A stretch of DNA of 64,000 bases from Stenopsyche tienmushanensis (lineage: Eukaryota; Arthropoda; Insecta; Trichoptera; Stenopsychidae). Of the stretch, positions 32,819 to 45,180 are shown piece by piece. The notes beneath the pieces are model-generated. The model worked only from the letters and a program-made list of their open reading frames with translations. It was not told the DNA's origin and did not search any database. Both the position numbers and the translations under genes were made by a program. The stretch is from NCBI GenBank assembly GCA_008973525.1, contig WACJ01000097.1, positions 930,001 to 994,000 of the forward strand, read 5' to 3'. Position 1 is the stretch's first letter; the number at the start of each line of letters is the position of its first letter.

Positions 32819-32941
32819 GATATATATGGTATAAGAGATCTTCTTATGATGTAAGTGGATGATCTAAAAGAACTCCAAAAGATTGTGGATTTGATGTTTC
32901 TGCACAGTATGATTTAAAATGCTAAGGCGGTAGCTGCGCTC

Positions 32942-33262
32942 ATGATTAAGATTAAAATTGAGAGGTATTTAGCAAAAGTTGTCACAAAAATAAAAGGACT
33001 GGTCTCAGAACTCACCTCTGAACAGCTTGCGAAATGCCAAGAATACAAAAAAAGGAGAAGAAGGCGCTTGTTTGATCCAGCAAGGCGAGAATTATTTAAT
33101 GCAAAACCTTCAAGACACAGGTTTAATCACTTTGTAACCTTGATGGAAGATTGGAATCCTGAACAAATAGAAAGGCTTCGTTCAAGAATGAAGAACTTAA
33201 GTTGTCAACGTCTGAATAAATGTTCATCAAAGCCGACAAATTGTCGAAAGCAAAAGAGCTAA
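32942..33262 (+). CDS. Unrecognised 106-codon reading frame
   Basis: A Lys/Arg-rich frame with ELTSEQLAKCQEYKKRRRRR and MEDWNPEQIERLRSRMKNL has ordinary amino-acid composition, unlike the surrounding junk frames. I recognise no family. It may be a remnant of a transposon or gene exon. No splice sites or promoter support it. Confidence 0.2.
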   Translation: MIKIKIERYLAKVVTKIKGLVSELTSEQLAKCQEYKKRRRRRLFDPARRELFNAKPSRHRFNHFVTLMEDWNPEQIERLRSRMKNLSCQRLNKCSSKPTNCRKQKS

Positions 33263-33579
33263 TAAAATAAATTCAAACCAGTAAACACAAAGTTACACTC
33301 TTGAAACGTCCATGATCCAAAGGACGGTCTTAAAATAGCCTAAATACATAAATTAAATTGATCAAACGGGGTGAAAAGATAAACAGAAGAGGTCAAGCAA
33401 TGAGCGATATAAAAGTACATATTGTTCAGACTCCAGTCAAACTGATATTATGAGTAATTATGCGATCTGTTCAGCATTAGGATTATATAAACAACGAAGC
33501 GATAACCTGACAGACATACTTACTTTGTTGCATAAAACGATTCAATTATAAATTTGTCATATTTCAAAGGAAGAATATA

Positions 33580-33676
33580 CAGTCAATCCTTCTAGAGCGT
33601 CCATTTCATTTGCGGCGTATGAGTGTCTATTTTCTATAGCGTGGTCCCTATCTCGATGCTATATAAGGGTTGATTG
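33580..33676. mobile_element. Pogo-like MITE (97 bp)
   Basis: The left end CAGTCAATCCTTCTAGAGCG is preceded by TA. The right end complements to CAATCAACCCTTATATAGCA. The TA on the right is not preserved. Confidence 0.7.
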
Positions 33677-33698
33677 ATGTATGATTTTGTGTTTGGAG

Positions 33699-34436
33699 TA
33701 GGGAAACCAATCCCGAGCCAAAATTTCGATATCGGGATTGAATTAGACCATCCCGGGATCCCGGGAACTAGATTTTAAGAAATTACATTGATAAATTTGA
33801 TCAAAAATTACTAATAAATTCATTTGTTTAATATAAAAAATAATTTAAAGGCAAAAGAATTTTATTTATTTAAGAAAAGGACAAAAATACAATTCAAAAA
33901 AAGATTTTGTCATCAATGTGACTGATAAAATTCCTTTCTGCTGAGACACGGACTAAAACTCGCAAAATTCCCGATTTACCGACAAATTATTTATTTCCGC
34001 CGCTGCAGATGAATACTTATATACTATAATACTTTGATGTGATTCGTAATTATATTACGGAGGAATGCAAAAATTCTGAACCCCGTATCTATTATATTTC
34101 ATGTCGATATTGCCATTATTAGAGTCGAGGTGTAGTAAATACATCACCGGTAGGGAAAGGTTAATATAAAAATTTGATATGTACTGTATATATGTATACA
34201 TAGATTAGACAGTTACTGCCCCTAGGCGTCGTCTAAGCTCGCCAATTAGTAGTTAAGCCACTGTTTCGAAGCGGCCAGATTTTGGCGGGAATGTCTCGAT
34301 TTAGTTACCTTCATCGTACTGATGAGGTGTACGATTTCTGTTAGATAAAAATTTCAATTTTTCGGGACTACGTTTACTAATCCCGGGATTCAGTGAGCAC
34401 CTAAAACTGTCCGGGATCCCGGGATTGGATTCCTTA
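33699..34436 (-). mobile_element. hAT derivative, copy H2, with 8-bp target duplication
   Basis: Ends TAGGGAAACCAATCCCGAGC and a right-hand CCCGGGATTGGATTCCTTA. The flanking octamers GTTTGGAG (33691-33698) and GTTAGGAG (34437-34444) differ at one base, as expected of an old hAT target duplication. The interior lacks a readable transposase. Confidence 0.85.
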
Positions 34437-34444
34437 GTTAGGAG

Positions 34445-35198
34445 GCAGGTAATATTTAGTCTTTGAAAATGGTTGTTCAACGCTGTCGGAATGTAACGGC
34501 AATATCGAAGAACCTGACATCGAAATTCCTTCCGGTCGAATGCAGATATTCGGCAGCGTATTTTCACTTGAATTTCTGGAGTACGTTGCTTTTTGATAGT
34601 ATTTACTTTCAATAGCAACCGCACGATTACGGAATAATATAAATATTTTCCTGGACGTGGAATCTGGTATGAGGCGTGCTAAATGATTCACGCTATGATT
34701 ACCTGCGAATGTGTAATCATATAAATTCTTGCGCTTTTTTCGCGTCAACATGACCCGGAAAGTATTTTAGTTGGGCTTATTTACCGTCAGCAGACGGAAA
34801 CCATTGGCGCGTGAATAAAGGAGGTCCGCAAAAAACGCTCGAGCGTAAAGAAAGATGGATTAGTTTCATAAGCGCCGTTTAGCCTTGATGTTGAAATTCG
34901 CTAGGACGTTGCTCAAATTAAACAGCGCTTTGATCGACGCGATAAATCCACTTATTTTCTATACATTCATTTTTTTTTAATTGATTCAACTGCTTAAACT
35001 ATAATATCGTTAAACTTGTGGTATATATATTTAATTTTGTTGACTGCGTTACGGAATGTACGAACTGCGTGTGGAGACGTTACAATCATGAGATAACAAA
35101 CGAGCCTGCGGAAAGAGTGCTTCTTCCGACGGTCAATTCTAATTCGACGCTGTTGATTGTGGCACGCGTCGTCGAGACTCAAATCATAATACAAGGGT
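34445..35198. other. Non-coding, no gene recognised
   Basis: Overlapping minus-strand frames of about 105 codons at 34301-34751 are chimeras of hAT end and flank. No known domain seen. Confidence 0.45.
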
Positions 35199-35492
35199 CT
35201 AACCGCCATTTGGTTAGTGAGTTAATTTTATATTGAGTTAAATATATATGATTCGTATCGTCATAAATCCATTTTACTTTCGGGACCGCGCAGCGTGAGT
35301 CAAGCATGTATATCAATAAATGAACCTTAACACTGTCGATAGGCCACAATATTCATTAATTTCTTTGCGTAAACATACACAATAGACGTGTAGATCTTCA
35401 GTTTAACCCCTCTGCCCCAATGTACGAAAATACTCTTTCTTTATCCCTTGAGTTTGTTCGCAGCATATGCGGAATTCCTCATCAACGGGTTA
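35199..35492 (+). mobile_element. TTAA-type MITE, family A, copy A6
   Basis: TTGGTTAGTGAGTTAATTTT near the start, then GGGACCGCGCAGCGTGAGTC, CTTAACACTGTCGATAG and a CATCAACGGGTTAA end. Confidence 0.7.
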
Positions 35493-36946
35493 AACATGCA
35501 GTACAGAAAACAAGTGTAACAATGCGTATTTTTGATTCCGAATGACATAATCGACATCATACAGTTGAATCAGTTGAGCGTGCTCATCAATTATTCATTA
35601 TTGACGTTATCGCCCCATTTTGCCTATTATCAGGGCGATCGGTATTTTATAAACAACTTTCCCATACACGTGTTAAATAATTAGCATTCGTGGCCACAAT
35701 GGATCGCCTTGGGGTGATTACACCCATTGATAGACTGACGAATTGGTTAATTCATTCACATTTAGAGAGGAGGGTTGGTCCCTGTCGGGGGGCGCCACGG
35801 ATCTCGACTTATTTACGATTCGCCTGGGATCGAGGTGGCCATTGTGTGAAATCGGAACGCGATCCGTCGATCGATCTTCGCTGTTACCGTATATGGTACC
35901 GTCGGCAGACAAGAACGCCGTGGCAAATGAGACGACTTTATTTTATCAGTAGAGACGAACGCTCGTCATGCGGCCTTCAAAGGTGAAGCTTGATGGAGTA
36001 GAAATTGCATTTACTTGGATGCTAACTGATGACGCTCATTGCGGACGCAATTTGTTGTCTTCCTTGAAGACCGCAGAATGAAACTCAACGACCTGATAAA
36101 TACATTTCGTGATTGATTTTCTCGACGCGCGTTCAAGAGGCATTCGATTGTTCTCGGATGATGATCTAAAACCTTGTACTTACATGATGAACGTTTGAGT
36201 TTCTGAATATCGTGAGCCAGTGATATTTGGCATGTCTTTATAGCGTAGACTATTTTAATCTTGCGAGTCACGTGATTGATGATGGGATTAATGGCGGCCC
36301 TCTTGTATGCAAGCACGGGTTTGCAGATGTTAAAAATAAAAGAGTTGGGACTTTTGACTTGTCTTTTCCATCTCATCGATAAAGCGAGTCGTGGATCTTG
36401 GTTGAAAGAAGATGTTTTCTTTCCGCTGTCTTCAAGCTTACCTTGGCTACTTTAGAAAGAGACTCGCCGCCACGGAAGTCTCGACCATTGATTATATTAA
36501 GACCTCTTCAATATCCATTCACAGAAACCTCCGAGTTTAATTTAGAACGCTCACCCAGTGGGTCACTTGGATAAACTGGAGATCTCGATAGGGAGTGTGG
36601 GAGGTTTGTAAAGACCAAGCAGTATTCCTCGAAAGACAGTGGCAAAACTACTCAAAATTACCTAGTTTATTTTACTGGAGTACAAAGAATCCAGTTCCTC
36701 CTTTCTTCGCATAGGGGGTTGCTGGGTTAAGGTTGCGTCATTTCATGTTGAACCTCCCAGTTTAGTGATTTCAAAGCGAACGACCGCTTGAAAAGTACGC
36801 CTCTAAGGCGGACGTGTGTTCCTTCCTCGCCACTGCATAAGCGCCACTCCATCCTTCTCGGAATAACTGCCCGTTTCGGGGTTTCGATTATCTCAATGCA
36901 TTGACCAGAACGGAGGCTACCTTAGTATATAATTCTTAAAGCACAA
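35493..36946. other. Non-coding, no gene recognised
   Basis: Short frames (up to 121 codons) without recognisable domains. The segment at 35690-36000 is moderately GC-rich. A CTCACCCAGTGGGTCACTTGG repeat end lies near 36549. Confidence 0.45.
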
Positions 36947-36947
36947 T

Positions 36948-37035
36948 GAAAACTTTAAATCTCTCTTTGTAACACGTAAAAAATAATTAAACAGGTATTT
37001 TCTGTACTGTTTGTGTTATTCATTTTTAAATAAGT
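36948..37035. repeat. Unclassified repeat D
   Basis: CTTTAAATCTCTCTTTGTAA and GTGTTATTCATTTTTAAATA match 25868-25954 and 49037-49130. Confidence 0.6.
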
Positions 37036-37536
37036 TTTTTTTTAAATAAAAAAGTTTTTAATAGCCCATTATATGGTTCTGGAATTACTCTTTTCAGTAT
37101 AAAAAGTTTGCGTGTATTATGGAAGTCGATGCTTTGTTAAATTTTCCGGGAAAATGCTTTGTAATTTCCCTTGGAATTGCTTCTTAAAATGCATTGTGGT
37201 TGCAGTATGCATATTATTTTGTTTAAAACAAGGGCGTTCATCAAAACTTGCGAACTACTGAATTTTGCCAGGCTTAAACGATTTGACATTAGCATTCATC
37301 ATCATATTATAGCCAATGCAGTACTAGTGTTTTCTCATTGTTCATTCAAATGCAAATTTTGTGGTACTTACTTTTATGCCGTTAAATAATAGAAATATTG
37401 ATTTTGAAAGATAAAGCCTCCCTATTCTCAAATCCTTCTGAAAATCGCTGGAGTATCATGTTGGTCTTCGCCCTGGTCTTGCTTGGATTGAATTTCTTAT
37501 TGAAAAAACCGCGAAAGCGCACTTTCGATTCGCTCA

Positions 37537-37592
37537 CCTGGGTGACCCGCTGGGTCACCCAGATTTAGAATCCGCTGGATCCCCCAGGTGAT
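37537..37592. repeat. Palindromic GGTGACCCGCTGGGTCACC repeat
   Basis: CACCTGGGTGACCCGCTGGG and the following bases form an inverted repeat related to the CTCACCCAG repeat ends near 2755 and 36549. Confidence 0.6.
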
Positions 37593-38860
37593 TCACAGAC
37601 AGAACTAAGAGGGGACGATTGTGTTGTCGTATTAGAAGTCATAATTGAAATGGATATGTGGATGAATCCATTGAAATTTTGTTGGCAGGGTATTTAAAAA
37701 CTTGACAACATGGAAGGTCAACGTACGATTGTGTGGTATTCAATCCGTCCGCATAGTTGTAGTGGCGCCATCGCTGATAACGACGCTAAATACGCATTCG
37801 TATGCATTCATATTCGATGCAAAACCGCGATACGATTCTAAATTATGATTTCTATATATAGAGTCCATCGATCCGAGTATTCTCGGCTGTGTGATTCACG
37901 GCCAGCGTCGAGACTCGAAAAAAATGAATAATTCGCTCCATTGGCGGTCTCTATTTCGCTACTTTTCGCGAACGTCGAGTTTTTGTCTTCGCCATTGAAT
38001 GTGTGGAATTTGAAGAAAGAAAGTGGCTACGTAAAAGAACAAGTGCGCGTTCTTTGGCCGCGACCATTTTTAGACCTGATTTATGCGGTCATTGTCGTTT
38101 CCATAATGCCAGCGCGGAGTATAACGTCATATTGCACCGACGGCTCTCTTCTTTTGCTTTCGTTCTTAGAGTTGTAACTCTTTCGTTTGGAATTATCACC
38201 CCCCGACAAATCTGGAGGCTTTTTAAGCCCCGTCTCGAAACGGCCATCCTTTGTAGTGGCCGCGGTTTATATGCAACATTACGACAGTCGTGACTGCGTT
38301 CATGATTAAGATCATGATAATTGGCGTTACATAAATAATGTCGGCAAACCTGCATCACAGCCGCATGTAACATCTCGCTTTTACAACTCTCCGCTTTGGG
38401 TTCTTTCAATTTGAGCCGTACGTTGGTGTTGGCGGATGGACGATTGCTCAGTGCGTTTTTGACATTGGCCCTTTGATTAATGAGTTATATTTTTTAGTCA
38501 CGTTCCGGGTTCACTAATCGGGCACACTCATCTTGATCTGAGTTTTAGGGGATGCTGTACATCCACAGCATCCATGGACCGCACGCTGCTGACAGTCATA
38601 TTTATTTTACCATGCCATTTCTTCAGACATTATTAATGAGCAACGATTCAAATTCAGAGTTAATAAATTTGCCTTTTATGAAACTAATATTGATTTCCTG
38701 GTTATGAAGAAATGTTAATTCTGAAACGATTTTAAAAAGTTGGTCAGGGCCGCCTATGAGTTTCTGATTAGCAACAATAATATAATTTTAAACATTTCGC
38801 AATACATCGTTGCTCTCATCCTTTAATTTTATCTCGTATGCTATTTTGCAAAACATTTAC
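37593..38860. other. Non-coding, no gene recognised
   Basis: Moderately balanced composition around 37800-38400 but only short overlapping frames on both strands. Confidence 0.45.
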
Positions 38861-38865
38861 TTTAA

Positions 38866-38950
38866 CCTTTTGATTAGAGAGTTAATTTTAGATTAAGTTA
38901 AACATAGATTCCACTTTTCTCTCAGGTCTTCAACAACGCACATCGCCATT
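38866..38950 (+). mobile_element. TTAA-type MITE, family A, left-end fragment
   Basis: TTGATTAGAGAGTTAATTTTAG and TTTTCTCTCAGG match the start of copies A1 and A6. The rest is missing. Confidence 0.45.
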
Positions 38951-38965
38951 TCCATCTGTCCTGAG

Positions 38966-39574
38966 TAGGAAATCCAATCCCGGGATCCCGGTATCCCGGA
39001 CAGTTTATATACAATACATATCAAATTGTTGTATTAACCTCTCTCTACCGGTGATGTATTTACTACACTTCGACGCTAATAACGGGAATATCGATATGAA
39101 ATATAATAGATACGAGCTTCAGAATTTGTGTATTCCTCCATAACATAATTACGAATCACATCAAAGTATTATAGTATATAAATATTCATCTGTAGCGACG
39201 GAAATAAATAATTTGTCAGAAAATCGGGAATTTGGCGAGTTTTATTCCGTGTCTCAGCGGACAGGAATTTTATCAGTGACATTGATGGTGTTTTATAATA
39301 CGAAAATGGGGGCTCACGCGGTCATCAACTCGAACTAGCGTTTAAATATCTGATGACGATACCTCCAACTAATGTGGAGGTTAAGCGCGTATTTTCAGCA
39401 GCAAGTTACTCGGCTACCAAAATTAGATCCAGACTAAATTATGAAACACTCGATGCTTTAATGCAATTTCGGGCATAATTTCTTATTAATAACCATTGAA
39501 AATCCCGATCCCGGGATCGTCTAATGCAATTCCGAAATCCCGGGATCGAAATTTTGGCTCGGGATTGAATACCT
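38966..39574 (+). mobile_element. hAT derivative, copy H3
   Basis: Ends TAGGAAATCCAATCCCGGGA and CTCGGGATTGAATACCT. It is in inverted orientation relative to H1 and H2. It carries a transposase C-terminal piece. No clear 8-bp duplication. Confidence 0.8.
39331..39478 (+). pseudogene. hAT transposase C-terminal fragment
   Basis: Reads LAFKYLMTIPPTNVEVKRVF, SAAS and ATKIRSRLNYETLDALM, then stop. It is homologous to the minus-strand fragment at 1683-1880. The family Glu-Arg pair has changed (VEVKRVF in place of VEAERAF). Confidence 0.8.
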
Positions 39575-41560
39575 GTTTATCCCAGCGTAAACAACATCTT
39601 CCGACGCGTCTACTGTCACTCGGTCCCGAATCTAATATGGCACAAGGGACGCTGTTTGCTATATAACCTGCCCAATGGAAAGATTCAAACGAAGCTGATG
39701 ATTGATGCTTTGCCGTACATGTCCATGGCCTCTTGATTAGGACCTTATGGCTTCTATGATTATTGTTAATTTGGCATTGGGATGTGATGCTAAAGCTCAT
39801 CATGCTTTGCAGTGATTTGCCCTTTCATAGTCTATGACGCACGCATGAACAATGTATTGTAATAGATTTATCTCGTACGTGTAAGCAAATAGGGAATCCA
39901 CGAGTTTATCGGACAGCTGTTCGCGTGTAGCACTTTCTATTTCATTCATTGCATTTCGTGATCATGAAATAATATCCCACATTAGGCGCTTATTCTATGA
40001 TTAGTATATAATTGGCTATGAAAAAAATGGGCATTGTGAAACGGCGCTCGTTTAACTCATTTTTTTCCGCGTCAGCCTCGCGCTTAGCAAAATCGTTTTT
40101 TTATTCTGTCAACATCGATGTTGCGCCATAATATATCATAGTTCCGCTTTTCGCCTGGATTCTTCTTCGCAATTTATCACGTTGTCTTCCGTCGTTGGAT
40201 AAATTTATGCCAGACGAATTAGAATTGATTGACCACTTTTGACGGATGACTGTCTCGTTTGGTCTCCTTTGTGTGAAACGATAAGCCAACGAGTCCTCGG
40301 CGCTCTGCCGAGTGGGCGACGGAATCGATATCGGACGAACAAAAAAGCGTTTTCCTATATGGGCTGTATCGTCTCCGAAGCAGCATCACAATTTCGCCAC
40401 GTTTGGTAACAAAAGAGGAGAGAATGTTGTTTTACCGCGACCTTGTTTCCACCGGGACATTCGCACCGGCCAGAGGTAAGCAACTCCGCTCTTTCACATC
40501 CATCCTATTCCCCGGACAGTGTTTACTCTTGCTATTTAATTATACTTCAACCGTATATTTCGATTAGTCTGCGAGTATAATCAGAGCGACGATGTGCTGT
40601 CGCTCGGGGATTTCTGACATCATCATTTCATTTAAATCCATTCAAAGTTATATTCGGTTGCGATTCGTTCCGGCCGTATAATCATTTGTTTGTCAAGTAA
40701 GACAGATTTTTTAATCGATTTAATAAATGCTTTTTGCAGCGTCGGGTAAGACGACCCAGCCCGCCATTTTCTAAGAGGCCGCGGTGCAAAGAGAAGTAGG
40801 CTCATAATCTGGTCTACCTCATAAATTTTCAGTCAATATGCCACTTCTGACACCAATGAAATAAAATTCCACTCCTGACACCATTGTAGCGTAGTGGACT
40901 TTTATAAATACTTTCTACCATAGTATTTTTTCTAAACAACAACCGCCATCTATACATCAGTTTGGGTATTTCTGGCTCTATCCTCATAGATCCAATCATT
41001 AAAAAATCACGAAATTGGGTTGTAAGACTCTTAAATAAAAATCTTAGATTTAAACAGCTTTGTTTTTACCGTCTTCTATCTTGTGGCGCTTTTCATAATG
41101 CGCTGTGGTGATTCTGAAAATTTAGAATTAACACGTTCATCGTCGGCCGCAAATCAGTGAAGATTCTTGCGAGGCCCAAATTCGATAGTCGGAAGCGCAA
41201 GAGCTTAGAACGACTAGTTAGAATAGCTATGCGATACTCTAAGCTACGGGATAAATACGGACTCCAAGCAATCTAATGCGATTTGTGACACTTCTTCTGT
41301 TATCTCTTGTTTATCTTAAATCGATTGCTCTGTGATTGATTGACCACGCTAACAAAAACAAAGGGAAGATAAGCTAGATAGCGGATTTCATGAAAGACGT
41401 TAGTAAATTTAAGATTTAAGAATCGTTATAGATAGGCACAAAAATGGGACGCTAAAATTTTTGACGAGAAGAGTGTAAGAGTTTTAATTGCACTTACCTC
41501 AGAATCGATCGAAACTGCATACCTTTCTGACAAGCACGTGAGTCATTTTTTATCCCCCTG
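39575..41560. other. Non-coding, no gene recognised
   Basis: Short frames only. A balanced-composition stretch at 40270-40490 ends in a splice-donor-like AGGTAAGC, not interpretable alone. Confidence 0.45.
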
Positions 41561-41561
41561 C

Positions 41562-41611
41562 ACTAAGGAGTACTGTCCCAGGCCCTGGGATAGTACTCCT
41601 TTAGGGGTTAA
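41562..41611. mobile_element. TTAA element end with palindrome
   Basis: Arms AAGGAGTACTGTCCCAGG (41565-41582) and its complement at 41584-41601 differ at one base. They are followed by TTAGGGGTTAA. The same terminal sequence starts the element at 6809. Confidence 0.65.
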
Positions 41612-41899
41612 GTCTTCTTGATTCGAACACATTTAAATGCAGCCTAACCAGTTTAACATTCATGGCGAGACCTCGTCGTTTTCAAACTGCATTATGATCA
41701 AAGTCAATATTGACATTGATGATGCTCTCGAAAACATTGCTGCAATCGCAACTCTTAGAAACTATCAGCGGTCGCACGATAAGATTAGATTTTTAACCCT
41801 TGCACCGCGATAAGTTACAAACGATGGGACCACAATCAAACGGCGCCTTTATCGAATGTTGATAATAAAATGTAAATTATGAATCACTAATATCATATT

Positions 41900-42163
41900 T
41901 CAATCGACGCATAAACAATCGGGCTGAAATGTTTGTTTTGATCGCTCTGAGCGGCTTTCGTCGGTTGTTGTCCACTCAGCTGACTGCGGATTTGTCTCTG
42001 GAATATATTGATGGATCCATGTTTCATCAAGTGTCGCATACCGCATGCACAAATCCTTTTTATTGCGCTGAAACAGCTCCAAACAGCGCTCTGAATTGTG
42101 GACGCGTTGATCGAGTTTGAGCAAACGCGGTACCCACTACGAATAGAGTTTTCTCATGGACAA
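41900..42163 (-). pseudogene. Mariner transposase fragment
   Basis: The minus strand reads WVPRLLKLDQRVHNSERCLE, LFQRNKKDLCMRYATLDETW, IHQYIPETNPQSAEW, then stop. This is the region around the first catalytic Asp. An in-frame stop lies just upstream of WVPRLL. It is diverged from the 12421-12654 fragment, so a separate lineage or age is likely. Confidence 0.9.
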
Positions 42164-44280
42164 TTATTGATGCAAATTGATAAACACACTGCCTTCTTAT
42201 ATTTGTAAGGTATCAACTATGCTTTGTTTGAAAGGATTTTTCCATTGTTTTTAAAATTACAAAAGTAGTGTCATTATGACCGCTGTAACTTGTGAATTAA
42301 ATGTCGTATTTTTATTAATTTTATAAATAAAAATGAAATCATATGGATTTGTCAATAGTGGCGCCAATTATATGTCACCCTTCGAACTTATCTTTTGACT
42401 GTAGTAAGTAAAAAAAAAAAATGGAGAAAATGTTTGACATCCCAATTTGTATATAAATATTAGTATAAAAACATATCAGTAGTTTTAAAACGGTGGTGCG
42501 TGTACCATCGTGATAAAAAGTATTTTATAATATACATATGGAATATAATGATTAAATATGGTGGTAAAGTTGTACCCGCTGGAAAGTGTTAATATGGGAA
42601 AACTACCCATAGAGGAATATTGGATATAAATGGGATATTATCTAGGATCTAGGAAATATAATCGTAATAATTGACAAAGGGAAGAAGCACTAAGGGTCTA
42701 ATAAGACCCGCTGCAACTGAAATTCTTATTGTTTTAAAGTACATAATTCTCTGTCAGCTGTATTATGTTATTCAGAACTTTTAGTGAATCGATTGGACCG
42801 TATTTATTGTTATGTTATCTGGTTTTATGTAATAGTTCATTTTATCGCCTCGCCAGATTGCATAATGAGCTTATCGACGTGCGATATCGTTATCTCTCGG
42901 ATTTCCTTGATTCTCTTTGAATATTCAAATACGTACCCCCGCCTTGGTGCGATCGCGACAAGGAGCGTTTTCATTGCGCCCCGAGGGTCTCGAGACGTCG
43001 TCGTTTGATTCTTCTTCGATGTCTTACAGTCCATCCGAGTCCTTGTTAACACTGTGCTAAATGTTTCTTTTTTTTCTTCCAATAGTATCCTCGCACGCCT
43101 ACTGGCAAAGCGCCGTCGCAAAGAACCGATGGCCGTCGGAGCAGAAGAGGAGTTGCGCCTTCATAATAATGTAAAAATATCTATTTTCTTATCTTCTTCC
43201 GTCCGCAATCGCGTATCATGTCCGATGGAAGTGTTGCGATCGCCTTGACATTTGACCCGCTGTGACGAAACGACGGCGGGCAATCGCGCCCGCGACCGCA
43301 GCGCCATCCGTTGGCGGCTCGGCAACCCGCCGATCGCACCGGACCTCTTCAAACAAACGAACATGTAAACAAGATTGACATTTTATGCATTCCTTGACCT
43401 TAAAACAGTTTCGACTCGTAGATTATTGTACGAACGTCTCAAAAATGTAACACTCGGGCTGAAAATACCAACCCATATTGAGTCGCTGACGAAACTCATC
43501 AACGTTTCCAATTGCTCACGCTGGAGTCTATTAGACGCAGGCATTTAAAAACGGGCACGACGAACCGTCGGCTCGGGAGGTCGAGCGTGATTTTTAACAA
43601 TTAAATTTGATCTAAATTTAAGGGTCAATAACGTTATCCAAAAATATCACGGGGAACAAGCAAATAATAATTTGAATGAACCCGCTGGATATCAAATTAC
43701 GCCCCCCATTGAGTCCTGACGTCTGCGTTTTCATAGAAGGGAACGTTAGCGATGGGACATAATTGGTTATTAAGAGATCCATATGAGAATTAAATTTCTA
43801 TAAGATGCTGTTAATATTCTATTAGAAATACAAACACGGCATTCTAAAAAAAGCGCTATGGAGCGTTTCCCGCAACACGTGCGTGCATACTCTCTCTGGA
43901 TCACTTGAGTGCGCACACTCAACATGTGAGTGGAATCAATGAGTGGAGTCAATAAAGGGTTGATTGAGGACTTTAGTCAGCTACTTAAAAAAAAACGTAC
44001 GCCTTGCGTTTAATTACAAGTTTCTTTGATGAGCTTCGCTCGCGGCAAAGAGGGAATTCTTCAGTCCGCGCTACATGTGACCTGAAGCAATAAACCACGC
44101 AACTGTACTACTGCGTTTCTTTTCAAATCATTACTAAGCGCGTGAGGCATTGAAACGCGCGCAAGAACTGCTTCTGGTGGGACAATTCTAGTGGTTCTTA
44201 AAAGGAATACAGACGAAGAATGCTGGATGGATTGTATAGGAATATTTTGTTTAGCTTTATATATCCATTACAAGAGTAGA
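42164..44280. other. Non-coding, no gene recognised
   Basis: AT-rich to about 42780. The segment at 42840-43370 is more GC-rich with overlapping short frames on both strands. None is recognised. Confidence 0.45.
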
Positions 44281-44289
44281 TACTTGGGA

Positions 44290-45180
44290 ATATATAACTT
44301 TAAAAAAATATAACTTGTTCTTGTTTCATTTGTTAGTAAGCTTATTAAGTGTGTTAGTATTTGTGAAAGCCTCCTCCAAATTTCTCCAAAATCACTTTGT
44401 CTTGTACCAGTCCGATGTAATGTTTTCTAAAATTTGGAAGGTGGTCATCTATATCCCTCGCGGTCTTTCTTTTTCTTATTATCTATGTAGATGTGACGTG
44501 TTCTGGTTTTTTGGCTTGTTTTTCTTCTGTGCTTGTCATGGTTCCTATGTTGTTTGATCTGATTTTTTTTTTCGGTTAGGAGGTGTTATCTCTAATTCTC
44601 TCCTTTTACTTCTGCTGCTCTTTTTTTGCGTCATCCAGTGTTCTTTCTAGATGGTTCTTGAACTATTAATTTATTGCACATTAGGAAAACATCTTTCCCT
44701 GCTTCTTTCTCCTTTTTCAGTTGTCACATTAATATTATCCTTTGGTCTAAAATTTGAGGTGGAAAGTCTTCTTTAAGACACATAGTTTTGGATTTCATAT
44801 ATTTTTAATAGATCTGTTTTTCTGCCGTTGGTAGTAAACGTTGCAACAATTGGTCTTATTTTATATTTGTTGCAATTGTCAATTCTTCTAACCATTTCTA
44901 ATTCTGTCCTAGCATAAACAGCATTTTATCCTCTAATTTATCATAGACTCTTTGTTCTTCCTTTACTTTGAAGAATATAATATTTTTTTGTCTGATGTAT
45001 TTTTCTTATTCGACATTTATTATTTTGAATTTATGGTATATTTTTTCATTTATCTTGCTTGTTAATCTGTCTTTGGATTTTTAGAGCTTCTTCCGAGTCT
45101 TTTTTTTATGTCTTCTCTCAATTCTTGTAGTAGTTTCTATATTTCTAATTTCTTTGCGCCTTTTGCATGTAATCCGAAAT
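44290..45180 (-). pseudogene. LINE ORF1-like remnant
   Basis: The minus strand, broken by many stops and frameshifts, gives KKILYSSKVKEE-like and NIKIRPIVATFTTNGRKTDL-like stretches, then LKEDFPPQILDQRIIL, KEKEAGKDVFLMCNKLIV and a Lys-rich tail. Coiled-coil, RNA-binding fold and basic tail in this order are typical of ORF1 proteins of insect LINEs. Pronounced T-rich plus strand. Clade not assignable. Confidence 0.5.

Noticed and set aside
34301..34751. Two overlapping ~105-codon minus-strand frames
   Set aside because: They run across the end of a hAT copy into flanking DNA; no recognisable protein.
40440..40482. Splice-donor-like AGGTAAGC after a GC-rich stretch
   Set aside because: Such a match is expected a few times by chance in 64 kb and no partner acceptor or coding text supports it.
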